In this document: in pieces, positions 44,405-53,973 of the stretch | How the letters are laid out: every line of letters begins with the position of its first letter | Numbering within the stretch: position 1 is the first letter of the stretch | Assembly: GCA_963797485.1 (NCBI GenBank) | Contig: CAWCPF010000002.1 | Location: forward strand, 496,001-560,000 | Reading direction: 5' to 3' | From: CAWAND01 sp963797485 | Lineage (GTDB): Bacteria; Chloroflexota; Anaerolineae; Anaerolineales; E44-bin32 | Length of the DNA stretch: 64,000 nt | Notes under the pieces: model-generated | Database searches by the model: none | Seen by the model: the letters and a program-made list of their open reading frames with translations, nothing else | What the model was told of the DNA's origin: nothing | Made by a program: the position numbers and the translations under genes

Positions 44405-45781
44405 TCACACCGAGGCATGAGGCTGCCCGGAGGTCAGAATTGCGCCGGCTGCCCTACGGCCGATCTCGACGGCAAAATTCGTCCCCCGATCCCATGGGTA
44501 CACCTGGCTCATGCTCGCCAGCCAAAGCCCCGGGATCGGTGTCTGTAGGGAAGGGATGGCCTGTGAGTGATTTACGGGCGGGACAGGCTGGGCATAGGCT
44601 GTACGGAAGAGCCAGGACTCGCGAATCCAATCCGGCTTGAAGGCCGGGTTCACCCTAACCAGAGCCGGCTCGAATCGGTTCAACAACTCATCTTTGGTCA
44701 GATGAAAATACTCGTGATCCGGCTTCAAGTAGTCTCCGCAATACACAAGATGGTCCCCGCCAAAGAAACTTGGCGACAGGAAATTCGTGTGCTCCACCAG
44801 GGCCAGGAAAGGAAAGCCCGAAGACTTGGGGAGATTGTGCCAGTATATACCGGATTCGGACAACGGCTGGGTCAGCGCCAGGATGAGTACGACGGCGCCG
44901 AGTGACTCCATCGACAGCAGTTTGTCCAGGTAGTCCTCGGGGAGTTCAGGGGCCAGCTTGGTGAGCAGACCCGGCGAGGTGGTCACCAAGCAGTGATCGG
45001 CCGCCAAGGGCCCATCTGGCAGGCTAAGCACGACCCCGCCCATTGCTCCGGCCTGAACATGCTCCACCGGTGTCCGGAGCCGTAGATCGACACCCATCGA
45101 TGTCAACCGCGCCGCAAACTCGTCCATGAACGCCTGGAATCCCCCTTCGAAGGTCCCCAGCCGGGGTGTCCGGGCCTTAACCCTGGCCCAAAACCAGGCC
45201 ATGTTCACCTGCTGATAGTGCGGTCCGAACTTGCCCACCAGCAGGGGCTCCCACAGCACTTCGTAGCCGTGCGGACCCATCCACTTGAGCAGCCATTCGT
45301 GGGCGGTGACCGATTCGAAGCGTCTCCAATCCCGACTCAGAAGCAGGTAGGCGGAGGCGAGGCCAAAATGCCACTTGTCGCTCCAGGACAGGCCAGGAAA
45401 CCTCAGGACGTGAATGCCGCGTGACACCAGACCGGCACCTGGCAGTCGGTCCAACCATGGCAAGGCAGGCAAGATGAGCGACAAGGGACCGTCGAGCGGA
45501 TAGAACCCACCCTCGTGATAGGCGGCGGTTACGGGCCAGGGGAAGATCACGCGGTCGCTCCAACCCAGCTCGTCGATCAGCTTGAGGATGTGACGGTCGC
45601 TGGCAAACCAATGGTGGTAGTAACGTTCGACCGACCAGTCCCAGCGAGGGATTTTGAACCCCGAGGCCAGCCCCCCGACGTGGTCTGCGCCCTCGAGCAC
45701 AGTGACCTCGCATCCGGCCCGGATGAGGTCATACGCTGCCGCCAAGCCACCGGCGCCGGCGCCGACGACGGCCACCTTCAT
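44405..45781 (-). CDS. FAD-dependent amine oxidase/desaturase-like protein
   Basis: 458 residues. FAD-binding start VAVVGAGAGGLAAAYDLIRAG, glutamate-bearing VTVLEGADHVGGLA, then WDWSVERYYHHWFASD. Related to protoporphyrinogen oxidase/phytoene desaturase and UDP-galactopyranose-mutase-like proteins. It overlaps by 4 bases an AglD-type membrane protein, so a role in lipid or sugar-lipid metabolism at the membrane is likely; the substrate is not evident. Confidence 0.85.
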   Translation of the reverse strand: MKVAVVGAGAGGLAAAYDLIRAGCEVTVLEGADHVGGLASGFKIPRWDWSVERYYHHWFASDRHILKLIDELGWSDRVIFPWPVTAAYHEGGFYPLDGPLSLILPALPWLDRLPGAGLVSRGIHVLRFPGLSWSDKWHFGLASAYLLLSRDWRRFESVTAHEWLLKWMGPHGYEVLWEPLLVGKFGPHYQQVNMAWFWARVKARTPRLGTFEGGFQAFMDEFAARLTSMGVDLRLRTPVEHVQAGAMGGVVLSLPDGPLAADHCLVTTSPGLLTKLAPELPEDYLDKLLSMESLGAVVLILALTQPLSESGIYWHNLPKSSGFPFLALVEHTNFLSPSFFGGDHLVYCGDYLKPDHEYFHLTKDELLNRFEPALVRVNPAFKPDWIRESWLFRTAYAQPVPPVNHSQAIPSLQTPIPGLWLASMSQVYPWDRGTNFAVEIGRRAAGAILTSGQPHASV

Positions 45782-46803
45782 GCCAGGCCCTCCTGGGCCA
45801 TTTCAGCCCGGACCCCGTCCCAGCTCAAGCTCGCCCGCGCCAGGAAGATGGCGCCAAGCAAGGTAATTGGCAGCCAGAGGGCCGCGTGCAGCACCAGGGT
45901 GTATCCGGCGGCCATGCCGGCCGGCACGCCATAGGCGCGCAGCACGGCGATGCCCGGCGCGTCGAATGTGCCGACATATCCCGGTGCCGAGGGAATTGTG
46001 GTGGCCAGATTCACAATCCCGTTCATGAGCATCAGGGCGAAGAAGCTCACCTTGAATGGAAAGGCCTGCATCACGAACCAGTACTTCCCGGTCTCGAGAA
46101 GCCAGATGACCACCGAGGTCAAGAGTACCATGCCAACATCGGCAGGCGAACGAAGCGCGGCCAGGCCGCTCAGAAATCGGCTGGCCAACGGGATGAGACG
46201 ATCGGCAAGCGCCTGAGGCGCCATCCGCCGAAGGATACGTTCAAGCCATCGCTCTGCCTGAACCGGGAAGATTGCCATGATCAGGAAGACCGCCACGGCG
46301 GCCGAGAACACGCCGGTCCCCCACAAGGCGACGCTGCGCAGGTTCCCAGCCAGGGTCGAGCCGGAGGCGACGCGGGCCAGTTCGGGCAGGTTCAGGAAGA
46401 TGAAGGCCAGCATGACCACGCCGTCAAAAGCTCGTTCGACGACGATGGTCGCCAGCGAGGCGGACATGGGGACGCCTTCACGCCGACGGAGCACGTACGA
46501 GCGGAGAATTTCACCGGCGCGGGCGGGGTAGATGTTGTTTCCCATGTAGCCGATGGCCACGACGGGAAACATGCTGCGGGTGGAAATGCCCTTCACCGGC
46601 CGGAGCAGATAGTGCCAACGCCACGCCCGGGCGGTGACCGCCAGGAAATAGGTCGCCACACCCGGGAGAATCCACCAGTAGTTGGCCTGCTGCAGGGCCG
46701 CCCAGACGTCACTCAGTTGAAGACCGCGCAGGGCGAGCCACACGAAGACGGCGCTGATCCCCAGCCCGGCCCAGAACTGCCAACGCCTCAAGCCTGCCTC
46801 CAT
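45778..46803 (-). CDS. AglD/MprF-type (UPF0104) membrane protein
   Basis: About 340 residues from ATG 46803. Some eight helices, with the family patterns RAWRWHYLLRPVKG and AIGYMGNNIYPARAGEILRSYVLRR near residue 75 and APGYVGTFDAPGIAVLRAYG near 260. Such proteins move or modify lipid-linked groups, as in lysyl-phosphatidylglycerol flipping. It starts the operon with the FAD enzyme. Confidence 0.85.
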   Translation of the reverse strand: MEAGLRRWQFWAGLGISAVFVWLALRGLQLSDVWAALQQANYWWILPGVATYFLAVTARAWRWHYLLRPVKGISTRSMFPVVAIGYMGNNIYPARAGEILRSYVLRRREGVPMSASLATIVVERAFDGVVMLAFIFLNLPELARVASGSTLAGNLRSVALWGTGVFSAAVAVFLIMAIFPVQAERWLERILRRMAPQALADRLIPLASRFLSGLAALRSPADVGMVLLTSVVIWLLETGKYWFVMQAFPFKVSFFALMLMNGIVNLATTIPSAPGYVGTFDAPGIAVLRAYGVPAGMAAGYTLVLHAALWLPITLLGAIFLARASLSWDGVRAEMAQEGLA

Positions 46804-46867
46804 GAAAGCGGCGGGGATGAGACAACCCCGCCGGGGCGCCATTCTACCATGCAGGCCGAATCAAAAA

Positions 46868-46889
46868 GCCGGGCCGCAAGCGGCCCGGC
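46868..46889 (-). terminator. Intrinsic terminator after SWIM gene
   Basis: GCCGGGCCG (46868-46876) pairs with CGGCCCGGC (46881-46889); TTTTT follows on the minus strand. Lies just past the SWIM-protein stop. Confidence 0.8.
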
Positions 46890-46909
46890 GGATGGGGGCT
46901 TAGCCCAGG

Positions 46910-47155
46910 TCAGCTGACTTCAACCGGGACGGACAGCATCCCTTCCAGAATCCGCTCCAGCGCCATGCTGTGGCTGCAAACTCCGCGCGTGGTGAAGAAA
47001 TCACAATCGCAGGTCCAGGTCCCATGGTCATAGTGGACCGTGTGTGGATTGTTTTCGCCGTCAAAGGTGGCCAGGAACTGGTCAAATCGAATGCGGTCGC
47101 GTTCCTCGGCGTAGCGTTTGGCCTTCTCAATCTTCCCGATCATCCCATAATCCAT
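46910..47155 (-). CDS. SWIM zinc-finger protein, 81 aa
   Basis: A minimal SWIM domain: DGENNPHTVHYDHGTWTCDCD, then FFTTRGVCSHSMALERIL, giving C-x-C and C-x-H metal ligands. SWIM domains bind DNA or proteins. Flanked by terminators on both sides, so it is transcribed alone. Confidence 0.85.
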   Translation of the reverse strand: MDYGMIGKIEKAKRYAEERDRIRFDQFLATFDGENNPHTVHYDHGTWTCDCDFFTTRGVCSHSMALERILEGMLSVPVEVS

Positions 47156-47190
47156 GGCCTCTCCTTGTCAGGGCTCCATCGAAACAAAAA

Positions 47191-47218
47191 GGCACGCGGG
47201 CTCATTCAGCCCCGTGCC
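47191..47218 (-). terminator. Intrinsic terminator after ClC gene
   Basis: GGCACG-C-GGGCT pairs with AGCCC-CGTGCC with a single bulged base; TTTTTGTTTC follows on the minus strand, 140 bases past the ClC stop. Confidence 0.7.
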
Positions 47219-47357
47219 TCAGTCAGGCCGCGGTGACCCATGTGGGTCGAGGACCCTCATGGTCGGTCGCCTCGGATCAGCAGCAAAACCGTCATTAAAT
47301 CGTAGTATAGGCGTCGCGGCCGGTTGAGTCAATGCACGCGAGACCTACGGCCGGCCT

Positions 47358-49463
47358 TCAGCTCTCCTTCGCCGGCTCGGCCGGCTGCTCCAGCAGGGCG
47401 GTAATCTGGGATGGCTCGCAGCCCTTGAGCACAACCGTGACCCGATCCTGAGCCTCCAGCTGGGTGTCGCCATGCGGGATGATCAACTCACCGTCGCGCA
47501 GGATGCTGATGACGACGCACTCCCTGGGCAGGCCGGCTTCTCGCAGCATCTTGCCTTCAGCCGGGGCTCCATCGCGAACCTGAAACTGAGCCGCCCGTGC
47601 GCCTGGCAATTGTCCGAGCGCCTCAATCGGTTGGGCTTGGCTGCGGCGCAGCGTGCCAATCTCATATGCCCGGATCACATCATTGCGCCGCACGATCCCC
47701 AGCAGTTTCCCCGGCTCCTGGCGTGAGACCACCGGCAAACGCGACAGATCACGCGGCGCCATTCTGCGCAAAGCCATACGCACGCTTTCGTCCGGATAGG
47801 TCACCACCAGATGTTCGTTGGCGACATCCTTGACCTTGAGCTCTCGATTCTTGACTCCCGAGCCGGCGGCTTTCCGAAGGTCTGCCAGGGAGACGATCCC
47901 CAGGAGCTTTCCGCTTTTATCCACCACCGGAAATCCATGGCTGTTGGTCTGCATGAACAGTTCGCCGACGACGCTGGCGGGCATGTCCGGGGTCACCGTG
48001 ATCGGGTTGCGCCGCATGACCTCGTCCACGCTGACCGAGTCCATCACATCCACATCCCGCCCGCGCGCCAGATGGATGCCGCGCCGGACCAGCTTCAGCG
48101 TGTAGATTGACTCGGGATGGAGGTGCTGCGCGACGGCGGTTGAGACCACCACAGTCACCATCAGCGGCAGGATAATATGATAATCGTTGGTCATTTCAAA
48201 GACGATTAAGACAGCCGTCAAGGGGGCGCGCGCCGCGGCGGCGAACACGGCCGCCATGCCCACCGTCGCGTACGAGCCGGATCCGGCGGCAATCGTCGGA
48301 AACGCCCGCGACACCACCTCGCCAAACGCCCCGCCGAGCATGGCGCCGGAAAACAACCCCGGCGCAAAGACACCCCCCGAATTGCCCGACCCCAGCGTCA
48401 GAGATGTGGCCAGAAGCTTGAGCAACACCAGGACCAGCATCAAGCCAGCCAGCAGATGGCCGTTCAAGGCAGAGCCGATGGTCGAGAAACCCGTGCCGAA
48501 GACCGCCGGCAACGCGCCCGGCGCCGCCCCTTGCCCGCCGGCCCCCAAACCCAGGGGCGACAAAGCCAGGGGATACAGGATCCCGGTCAGGCCCAGCAGC
48601 ACGGCCCCAACCGCCGGCTTGAGCGCCTGAGGAAACTCCCAGCGATCGAAAAAGCCCTCAAAGGCGTACAACATCTTGATGAACAGCACACCGACGATGG
48701 CCGCCAGAGCCCCCAGGACGAGGTAGAACACCAACTCCCACGCGCTGTCCAGCGCGTAGGATGGGACGGCGAAGGCTGGCTGATCACCCAGGAAGGTTCT
48801 CGCCACGACGCTGGCCGTCACAGCTGAAATCACCACGCTGCCCATGTCGACCAGCCGAAGTTCCCCCAGAATGATCTCGATGGAAAAGAACACCCCGGCG
48901 ATTGGCGCATTGAAGGTGGCGGCGATCCCTGCCGCCGCGCCGCAGGCGACCAGGTTTCGGACGCGCTCCTCGGAAAAGTGCAGCACCTGGCCGATCGACG
49001 ATCCCAGCGCCGCCCCGACCTGCACGATCGGGCCTTCCCGGCCAGCAGAACCACCGGAGCCGATGCAGGCCGCCGAGGCCACGATCTTTGAAAGCGCCAC
49101 TCGCGGCCGGATGCGGCCGCCGTTCAGAGCCATGGCCTGTATGACCTCGGGGACGCCGTGTCCTTTGGCTTCGGGAGCAAAGAAGGCAATGATCGGCCCG
49201 GCGACCAACGCGCCCAGCACGGGGGCGAGGACCAGCCAGCCTACCCCCAGCTGTGGCAGTGCGGCCGGACCAGCACCATACAGCCCAGATTGAATCCACT
49301 GAATGAGCTTGATGAGGAAGACGCCACCCAACCCGGTGCCCAGACCGACCAGCACGGCCGATCCGAACATGACGGCCGCTTCAGATGGAAGGAGCCGATC
49401 GAGGAGCGACGCAATGCTGTTCCGGCGCTTGAGCACCGAGGGATTGGGTCCATGAGGAGCCAC
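47358..49463 (-). CDS. ClC-family chloride channel/transporter with CBS and TrkA-C domains
   Basis: 701 residues. Membrane part with the ion-path motifs GSGGSAGREGPIVQVG (contains the gating glutamate) and GNSGGVFAPGLFSGAMLGG. Then two CBS domains (about 470-600: VDEVMRRNPITV; LKVKDVANEHLVVTYPD) and a C-terminal TrkA-C domain (REAGLPRECVVISILRDGELIIPHGD). The external domains probably gate the pore by nucleotide binding. Stands alone. Confidence 0.9.
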   Translation of the reverse strand: MAPHGPNPSVLKRRNSIASLLDRLLPSEAAVMFGSAVLVGLGTGLGGVFLIKLIQWIQSGLYGAGPAALPQLGVGWLVLAPVLGALVAGPIIAFFAPEAKGHGVPEVIQAMALNGGRIRPRVALSKIVASAACIGSGGSAGREGPIVQVGAALGSSIGQVLHFSEERVRNLVACGAAAGIAATFNAPIAGVFFSIEIILGELRLVDMGSVVISAVTASVVARTFLGDQPAFAVPSYALDSAWELVFYLVLGALAAIVGVLFIKMLYAFEGFFDRWEFPQALKPAVGAVLLGLTGILYPLALSPLGLGAGGQGAAPGALPAVFGTGFSTIGSALNGHLLAGLMLVLVLLKLLATSLTLGSGNSGGVFAPGLFSGAMLGGAFGEVVSRAFPTIAAGSGSYATVGMAAVFAAAARAPLTAVLIVFEMTNDYHIILPLMVTVVVSTAVAQHLHPESIYTLKLVRRGIHLARGRDVDVMDSVSVDEVMRRNPITVTPDMPASVVGELFMQTNSHGFPVVDKSGKLLGIVSLADLRKAAGSGVKNRELKVKDVANEHLVVTYPDESVRMALRRMAPRDLSRLPVVSRQEPGKLLGIVRRNDVIRAYEIGTLRRSQAQPIEALGQLPGARAAQFQVRDGAPAEGKMLREAGLPRECVVISILRDGELIIPHGDTQLEAQDRVTVVLKGCEPSQITALLEQPAEPAKES

Positions 49464-49516
49464 GGCGCCGGATTATACTGCAACGCTTCTCGCCGGGCTG
49501 GCCGGGAGAAGGCCGC

Positions 49517-50248
49517 TCAGATTTGCCGGGATAACGCCAGCAGACCGGAGAGCTCACCCAGATCGTGGATCACCGGGCAGTCCGCCTCCGGGAATAGGCC
49601 ATCGGGGTCGAGCAACACCGCCGCCATGCCGGCCTGTTGGGCGCCGCGGGCGTCGGCGAAGTAATTGTCTCCCACGTAGACGGCCCGGGAGGGGGCCACC
49701 CCGAGCCTGTCGGCCGCCAATTCGAGCAAACGCGGATCGGGCTTCCAATAACCGACTTCGCCGGCCGCCAGGGTCAGCTCAAACTTGTCCGCCAGGCCAA
49801 GCTCAATTATCAGATCAGAGATGGCCTCGCGGCGGTTAGACACCACAGCCAGCTTCAACCCGGCGCCAGCCAGGTCGTCCAACAAACCCGGAACATTGCT
49901 GGGGACCCGGTGCTGAGGGCGATATTCGGCCTGCATACGCACCTCAATAGCCTCCACCATTTGGGAGGCTTCGGCCTCGGATGCCCCGAGAAAGGCCAGC
50001 TGCCGCCGAGCAAATGCTTGCCAGAGCTGTGGCATCTGGTCCTGGGACAGTTCGCGGTCCTGTTTGAACTCCTCCGATCCAGCCCAATAGGCGTAAATCC
50101 AGCGCGCCACATCCCGCTCCCGGTCATGCGAAACAGCCAGCCCCAGGTCGCGCGCGAATTTGAAAAACGTGGCTAAAAGAGGCGGTTCGTTGTCTCTTAG
50201 AGTTCCATCCAGGTCGAACAGGACCGCTTCGATCGGCTGTGGCAACAT
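49517..50248 (-). CDS. HAD-superfamily phosphatase
   Basis: 243 residues. Motif I VLFDLDGTLRDNEPP (about residue 10), a helical cap, SNRREAI (motif II), and motif III/IV GYWKPDPRLLE followed by YVGDNYFADARGAQQAGM. Resembles phosphoglycolate or N-acylneuraminate phosphatases; the substrate is not evident. Confidence 0.9.
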   Translation of the reverse strand: MLPQPIEAVLFDLDGTLRDNEPPLLATFFKFARDLGLAVSHDRERDVARWIYAYWAGSEEFKQDRELSQDQMPQLWQAFARRQLAFLGASEAEASQMVEAIEVRMQAEYRPQHRVPSNVPGLLDDLAGAGLKLAVVSNRREAISDLIIELGLADKFELTLAAGEVGYWKPDPRLLELAADRLGVAPSRAVYVGDNYFADARGAQQAGMAAVLLDPDGLFPEADCPVIHDLGELSGLLALSRQI

Positions 50249-50335
50249 CCGTCATCCTTCAGATTTGTCCCATGCGGGAGTTCGAGCCCTGCAACAGGAA
50301 AGGTTCTGTCCGGGAGTGGCCCGGAGGCCGCCGGA

Positions 50336-51373
50336 TTACCCCCCAATGAAGTGCATTTCGACCTTGTTCAACTCATCCGTGTTGGCCGAACGCAGTTCGG
50401 AGTATCGGTCGGTTCGCCTGTTCCAAATGCCGGTCAGCGCGTCCAGGATGGCTTCATCCGTCATGCCGTCACGAACGTACTGCCGACAATCATGGCCCTC
50501 GACGGCAAACAGACAGGTGAACAGCCGCCCATCGGCCGACAGCCGCGCCCGATTGCAGTCTGCACAGAACGGTTGGGTGACCGAGGCGATGAACCCGATC
50601 TCGCCCTCCCCATCCACATATCGGTAGCGGTTGGCGACCTCGCCGCGGTAGTTCGGATCGACCGGCTCGATGGGCAGCTCGGCATGAATACGCCGCACCA
50701 GTTCGCCGGCGGGCACGACATCGTCGAGCCGCCAACCGTTGGTCGTCCCCACATCCATGTACTCGATAAACCGCAGGATGTGCCCGCTTCCCTTGAACGC
50801 TCGGGCCATGGGGAGCACGCTGCCTTCGTTGATGCCTCGCTTGACCACCATATTGATTTTGACCGGTCCCAGACCGGCCTCGTCGGCGGTCCGGATGCCG
50901 TCAAGCACCCGGTCCACCGGAAAATCGACATCGTTCATGGCGCCGAAGACGTCGTCGTCCAGTGAATCCAGGCTGACGGTCACCCGGCTCAGCCCTGCGC
51001 GCTTGAGCATGGCCGCCTTGCGGGCCAACAGCGCGCCGTTGGTGGTCATGGTCAGATCTTCCACCCCGGGGATGGCCGCCAGCCGAGCCACAAGATCTTC
51101 CAGGTTCGGCCTGAGCAGCGGCTCCCCGCCGGTCAAACGGACCTTGCGAACACCCAGGTGGACGAAGATGCGGACCAGACGCTCGATCTCGTCAAAGCTC
51201 AACAACTCTTCGCGGGCCAAGAAGTCATACCCTGGGCCAAAGACCGCCTTGGGCATGCAGTACACACACCGGAAGTTGCACCGATCGGTGACCGATATGC
51301 GCAGGTCGTGAAGGGGTCGACCAAGTGTGTCCCGAACAGCGCTGCTCATCTTGAAGTCTTGCTCTACCGACAT
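50336..51373 (-). CDS. moaA: GTP 3',8-cyclase MoaA
   Basis: Radical-SAM enzyme that starts molybdenum cofactor synthesis. Radical motif CNFRCVYC (about residue 33), GGEPLL, and the C-terminal second cluster motif FCADCNRARLSADGRLFTC, ending in a glycine pair (IGG). ATG 51373 (MSVEQDF) or 51349. 345 residues. No other moa gene is in the window. Confidence 0.95.
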   Translation of the reverse strand: MSVEQDFKMSSAVRDTLGRPLHDLRISVTDRCNFRCVYCMPKAVFGPGYDFLAREELLSFDEIERLVRIFVHLGVRKVRLTGGEPLLRPNLEDLVARLAAIPGVEDLTMTTNGALLARKAAMLKRAGLSRVTVSLDSLDDDVFGAMNDVDFPVDRVLDGIRTADEAGLGPVKINMVVKRGINEGSVLPMARAFKGSGHILRFIEYMDVGTTNGWRLDDVVPAGELVRRIHAELPIEPVDPNYRGEVANRYRYVDGEGEIGFIASVTQPFCADCNRARLSADGRLFTCLFAVEGHDCRQYVRDGMTDEAILDALTGIWNRRTDRYSELRSANTDELNKVEMHFIGG

Positions 51374-51512
51374 TCTTCCGACCTCAAACCACCCCCGGCA
51401 CGTCCGCCCGTTCGAAAACATCCTGGTCCTGCGGGCGGCTGAGATGCCGATTGTAACATAGGCAGGGAGTTTTTATGCTTTCGGTTTGTTAAATTAGCCC
51501 GGGAGAGTGAGA

Positions 51513-51518
51513 TATAAT
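51513..51518 (+). promoter_or_regulatory. Candidate -10 box (TATAAT)
   Basis: A perfect TATAAT lies 29 bases upstream of the DUF1232-like ATG; TTGTTA at 51486-51491 is a poorly spaced -35 candidate. The gene has AAGGAG as ribosome site. Confidence 0.5.
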
Positions 51519-51546
51519 CGCCGCAATCTAGTTGAAGGAGTGACCC

Positions 51547-51885
51547 ATGGACAAGCCGCCCTCAGACAGCCTGGTGCCGCGTGGGAATGGCGTCTTTGAA
51601 GGAATTGGATTTCGAATCAAGCTCATCTTGCGCCTGATAAAAGACTCGCGTGTCAGCCCGCTCGTCAAGCTGCTGCCGGTTGGGGCGCTGATCTATCTGT
51701 TCATGCCTGACCTGGCCCCGGGCCCGGTCGATGATGCGGCTGTGATCTGGCTGGGGAGCTACTTGTTCGTCGAGCTCTGTCCCCCGGAGGTCGTTCAGGA
51801 GCATGTGCGCCAATTGACGTCGGTGGTCGACGGGGAGTTTCGCCCGGTGGACGACGAGCCGGCGGATTTGGAGGGCGGCGCCTAG
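51547..51885 (+). CDS. DUF1232 (YkvA-like) small membrane protein
   Basis: 112 residues. The domain core SPLVKLLPVGALIYLFMPDLAP followed by DDAAVIWLGSYLFVELCP is typical of DUF1232, with one or two helices. Function unknown. Followed by an intrinsic terminator and one copy of the dispersed repeat. Confidence 0.85.
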   Translation: MDKPPSDSLVPRGNGVFEGIGFRIKLILRLIKDSRVSPLVKLLPVGALIYLFMPDLAPGPVDDAAVIWLGSYLFVELCPPEVVQEHVRQLTSVVDGEFRPVDDEPADLEGGA

Positions 51886-51914
51886 ACCGCCCAGACCCTG
51901 CCAGCATTCAAGCC

Positions 51915-51949
51915 GGGGCCGTCCATTTTTGGGCGACCCCATCTTTTTT
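51915..51949 (+). terminator. Intrinsic terminator after DUF1232 gene
   Basis: GGGGCCGTCC (51915-51924) can pair, with mismatches, with GGGCGACCCC (51931-51940); TCTTTTTT follows. Confidence 0.6.
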
Positions 51950-51957
51950 CTCCATCG

Positions 51958-52185
51958 CCTGCCTCAGGTTGGCCGCACACGGATTTGGACTGCTGCTTCC
52001 CTTGGAGACATGGGGGCGATGACGGCCGCCCTCGCGTGGCTTGGCACCGGGCGCCTTAGACCTCACCCCCGGCCCACTCTGCAGCCTGGGGATTCCAAGC
52101 GGCTCAGCGCCTTGGCGGGCCGGGGTGAGGTTCTCAGCACGGATGTGGGCAGACGATCCACCCAGGTTGGGGCTCCGCTGGAGAG
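51958..52185 (+). repeat. Dispersed noncoding repeat, copy B
   Basis: Counterpart of 27942-28156: shares CCCTTGGAGACATGGG and GCGATGAC near 51997, CCTCACCCCCGG near 52062, CCAGGTTGGGGCTCC near 52162. Both follow a plus-strand gene. Confidence 0.7.
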
Positions 52186-52217
52186 GCAGGGTTCAATAAC
52201 CAACAGCAGGGGGCTGT

Positions 52218-53148
52218 TTAGGGGGCCGGCAGCGTGCGAGTGGGGACCAGTGTCCGCGTCGGAATGGGAGACCGGGTGGGTGGAAGAGTCGCCGTCGGGG
52301 TGGAGGTCACGGTGGGGGTCGGAGTGATCATCCCCTGACTGGTCCACAGCCGGATGGCCACCTGCCCAATGTCTCCCAGCACACCCTGGTCCTGCCCGTT
52401 GAAGAAAGCGCGCACGCCACCCGCGTCCCCGGTGGTGAGCTCAATGGACGCGTTGGCGCTGTACTCGAGAATATCTCCGGGCAGGATCATCCCCGTGAAA
52501 CGCACCCGCCCGTCCACGCTGATCTGCACCCACGAACGCTTTTCTGCCAGCAAGCGCAGGTTGATTCCGGCCACCGGCACCTCGAGGGGTGAAAAAGTTG
52601 GAGTGGCCGAGTTCGACCGGGCTGATCGGGCCCTGGGCGCTCTCGGCCGGGGCCGGGGTTGGCGCCGCCGTTCGGGTTAGCGTGGGTGAGGCAGCCGGCG
52701 TGTCAGCGGCGCCGCCCTGCTCAGCCGCTTCGGTTTGTTGGCGCATGACCGTCATCAGTCGGCTTCCGCCCCACAACAGCACGATCAACACCGCCAGCAC
52801 AATCCCGGCCGAGATGAAAAGATCCGTGGACAGCCAGCGGCCAAGACGCCGGCGCGACGGCCGCGTGGGGCGATCAAACTGAGCGACTCTCGCCGGGCTC
52901 GGCGCGCGTGACAGGGCCTGCAACGCATCGGCGTACGCCAGCATGATGTTTTCAACGTCGAGGCCCAGGAAATCCGCGTAGTTGCGTAGAAAACCGCGCG
53001 CCTGAACCGACGATGGCAGCGCGTCAAGGTCCCCCATTTCAAGAGCTTCAAGATGGTGGGATCGAATCCGGGTGGCTCGCTCGGCCTCGTCTAGAGTCAG
53101 GCCAAGTCGTTCTCGCGCCTCCCGCAATCGCTTTCCGATGTCTTTCAT
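52218..53148 (-). CDS. RodZ-like helix-turn-helix membrane protein, one frameshift
   Basis: About 309 residues once repaired. N-terminal Xre-type HTH (GKRLREARERLGLTLDEAERATRIRSHHLEALE), membrane helix (DLFISAGIVLAVLIVLLWGG), Pro/Thr linker, and a C-terminal DUF4115-like beta domain (LRLLAEKRSWVQISVDGR). An extra base near 52590 splits it before LEVPVAGINLR. RodZ links the cell-shape machinery to the membrane. Confidence 0.8.
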
Positions 53149-53203
53149 GCCGGGTCAAGGGTCCATGGCAGGACCGGCGGAACCGGTTCAGGGACCCGAA
53201 TGA

Positions 53204-53807
53204 TCAGGCGCTCTCGGGTGCCTCGACTCCAGCATCCGCCTCGGACTGGGCCTCTTCCTCCTGCGCCGCGCGTTCGGCTTCTTCTTCGGCCTCAATCAAT
53301 TCGGAGAAGTCCGAAACCGATTCGACCGACGGTTCGGCCTCGTAGGCCGATTTCGGGCAGCTCGCCTTCGCGGTGCACGAGCACAGTGACCTCGGGAACC
53401 AGATCAATCGTCAGGCGCACTACAACCGAGTGCACGCCCAGCGTCTTGATCGGTTCGCCGTCGATTTGTCGTTTGTCCAGCTCGGCACCGGTCTGTTCTT
53501 GAAGCGCTTCGGCGATCATGGCCGTGGTTATCGAACCGTACAGCTTCCCGGTCTCGCCGGCCTTGACGGCAAAGGCCAGCTTCACCCCCTGGAGCTGTTC
53601 GGCCAGACTGCCCAGCTCCTGATTGAGCCTGGACCGCTCCGTCTGAGCCGTTTCCCGGATGCGTTCCACCTGCTTCATGGCTCCGGGCGTGGCCAGCACC
53701 GCCAGACCCTGAGGCAGCAGGAAGTTGCGGCCGTAACCGTCGGCGACCTTTTTCACATCGCCGGCGCGACCCAGTTTGTAGACGTCCTTAAGGAGAAGTA
53801 CGCGCAT
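53204..53807 (-). CDS. rplI: 50S ribosomal protein L9, acidic C-terminal tail, one frameshift
   Basis: ATG 53807 starts MRVLLLKDVYKLGRAGDVKKV, then GYGRNFLLPQGLAVLAT and the C-terminal L9 domain (GKLYGSITTAMIAEAL). An extra base near 53358 separates the L9 core from an in-phase acidic, Ala/Glu-rich tail (SVESVSDFSELIEAEEEAE ...), giving about 200 residues against ~148 normally. Binds 23S rRNA. Confidence 0.9.
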
Positions 53808-53946
53808 CGGAGTTCTCAAGCCCTTTCTGCAAAGTTTGAGCGCCTCAACGGCGCTCTTGAGCGAAGGGTACAACGCCCATGAAGGGCAGCATTGTAACAC
53901 AGTCGACCGGCCCATCGGCCAACGCCTGGACACAGGCATGCCGGCT

Positions 53947-53964
53947 ATGTGAAATTCTTCACAA
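53947..53964. promoter_or_regulatory. ATGTGAA-N4-TTCACAA palindrome upstream of rplI
   Basis: Another member of the GTGAA-N4-TTCAC group. About 140 bases upstream of rplI and 10 bases after the RimI-like gene stop. Confidence 0.45.
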
Positions 53965-53973
53965 TCTGCGTCG

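Noticed and set aside
50250..50335. tRNA T-arm-like sequence (GGGAGTTCGAGCCC)
   Set aside because: The loop is too long and no acceptor, D or anticodon arms can be formed around it. No tRNA gene was found elsewhere.
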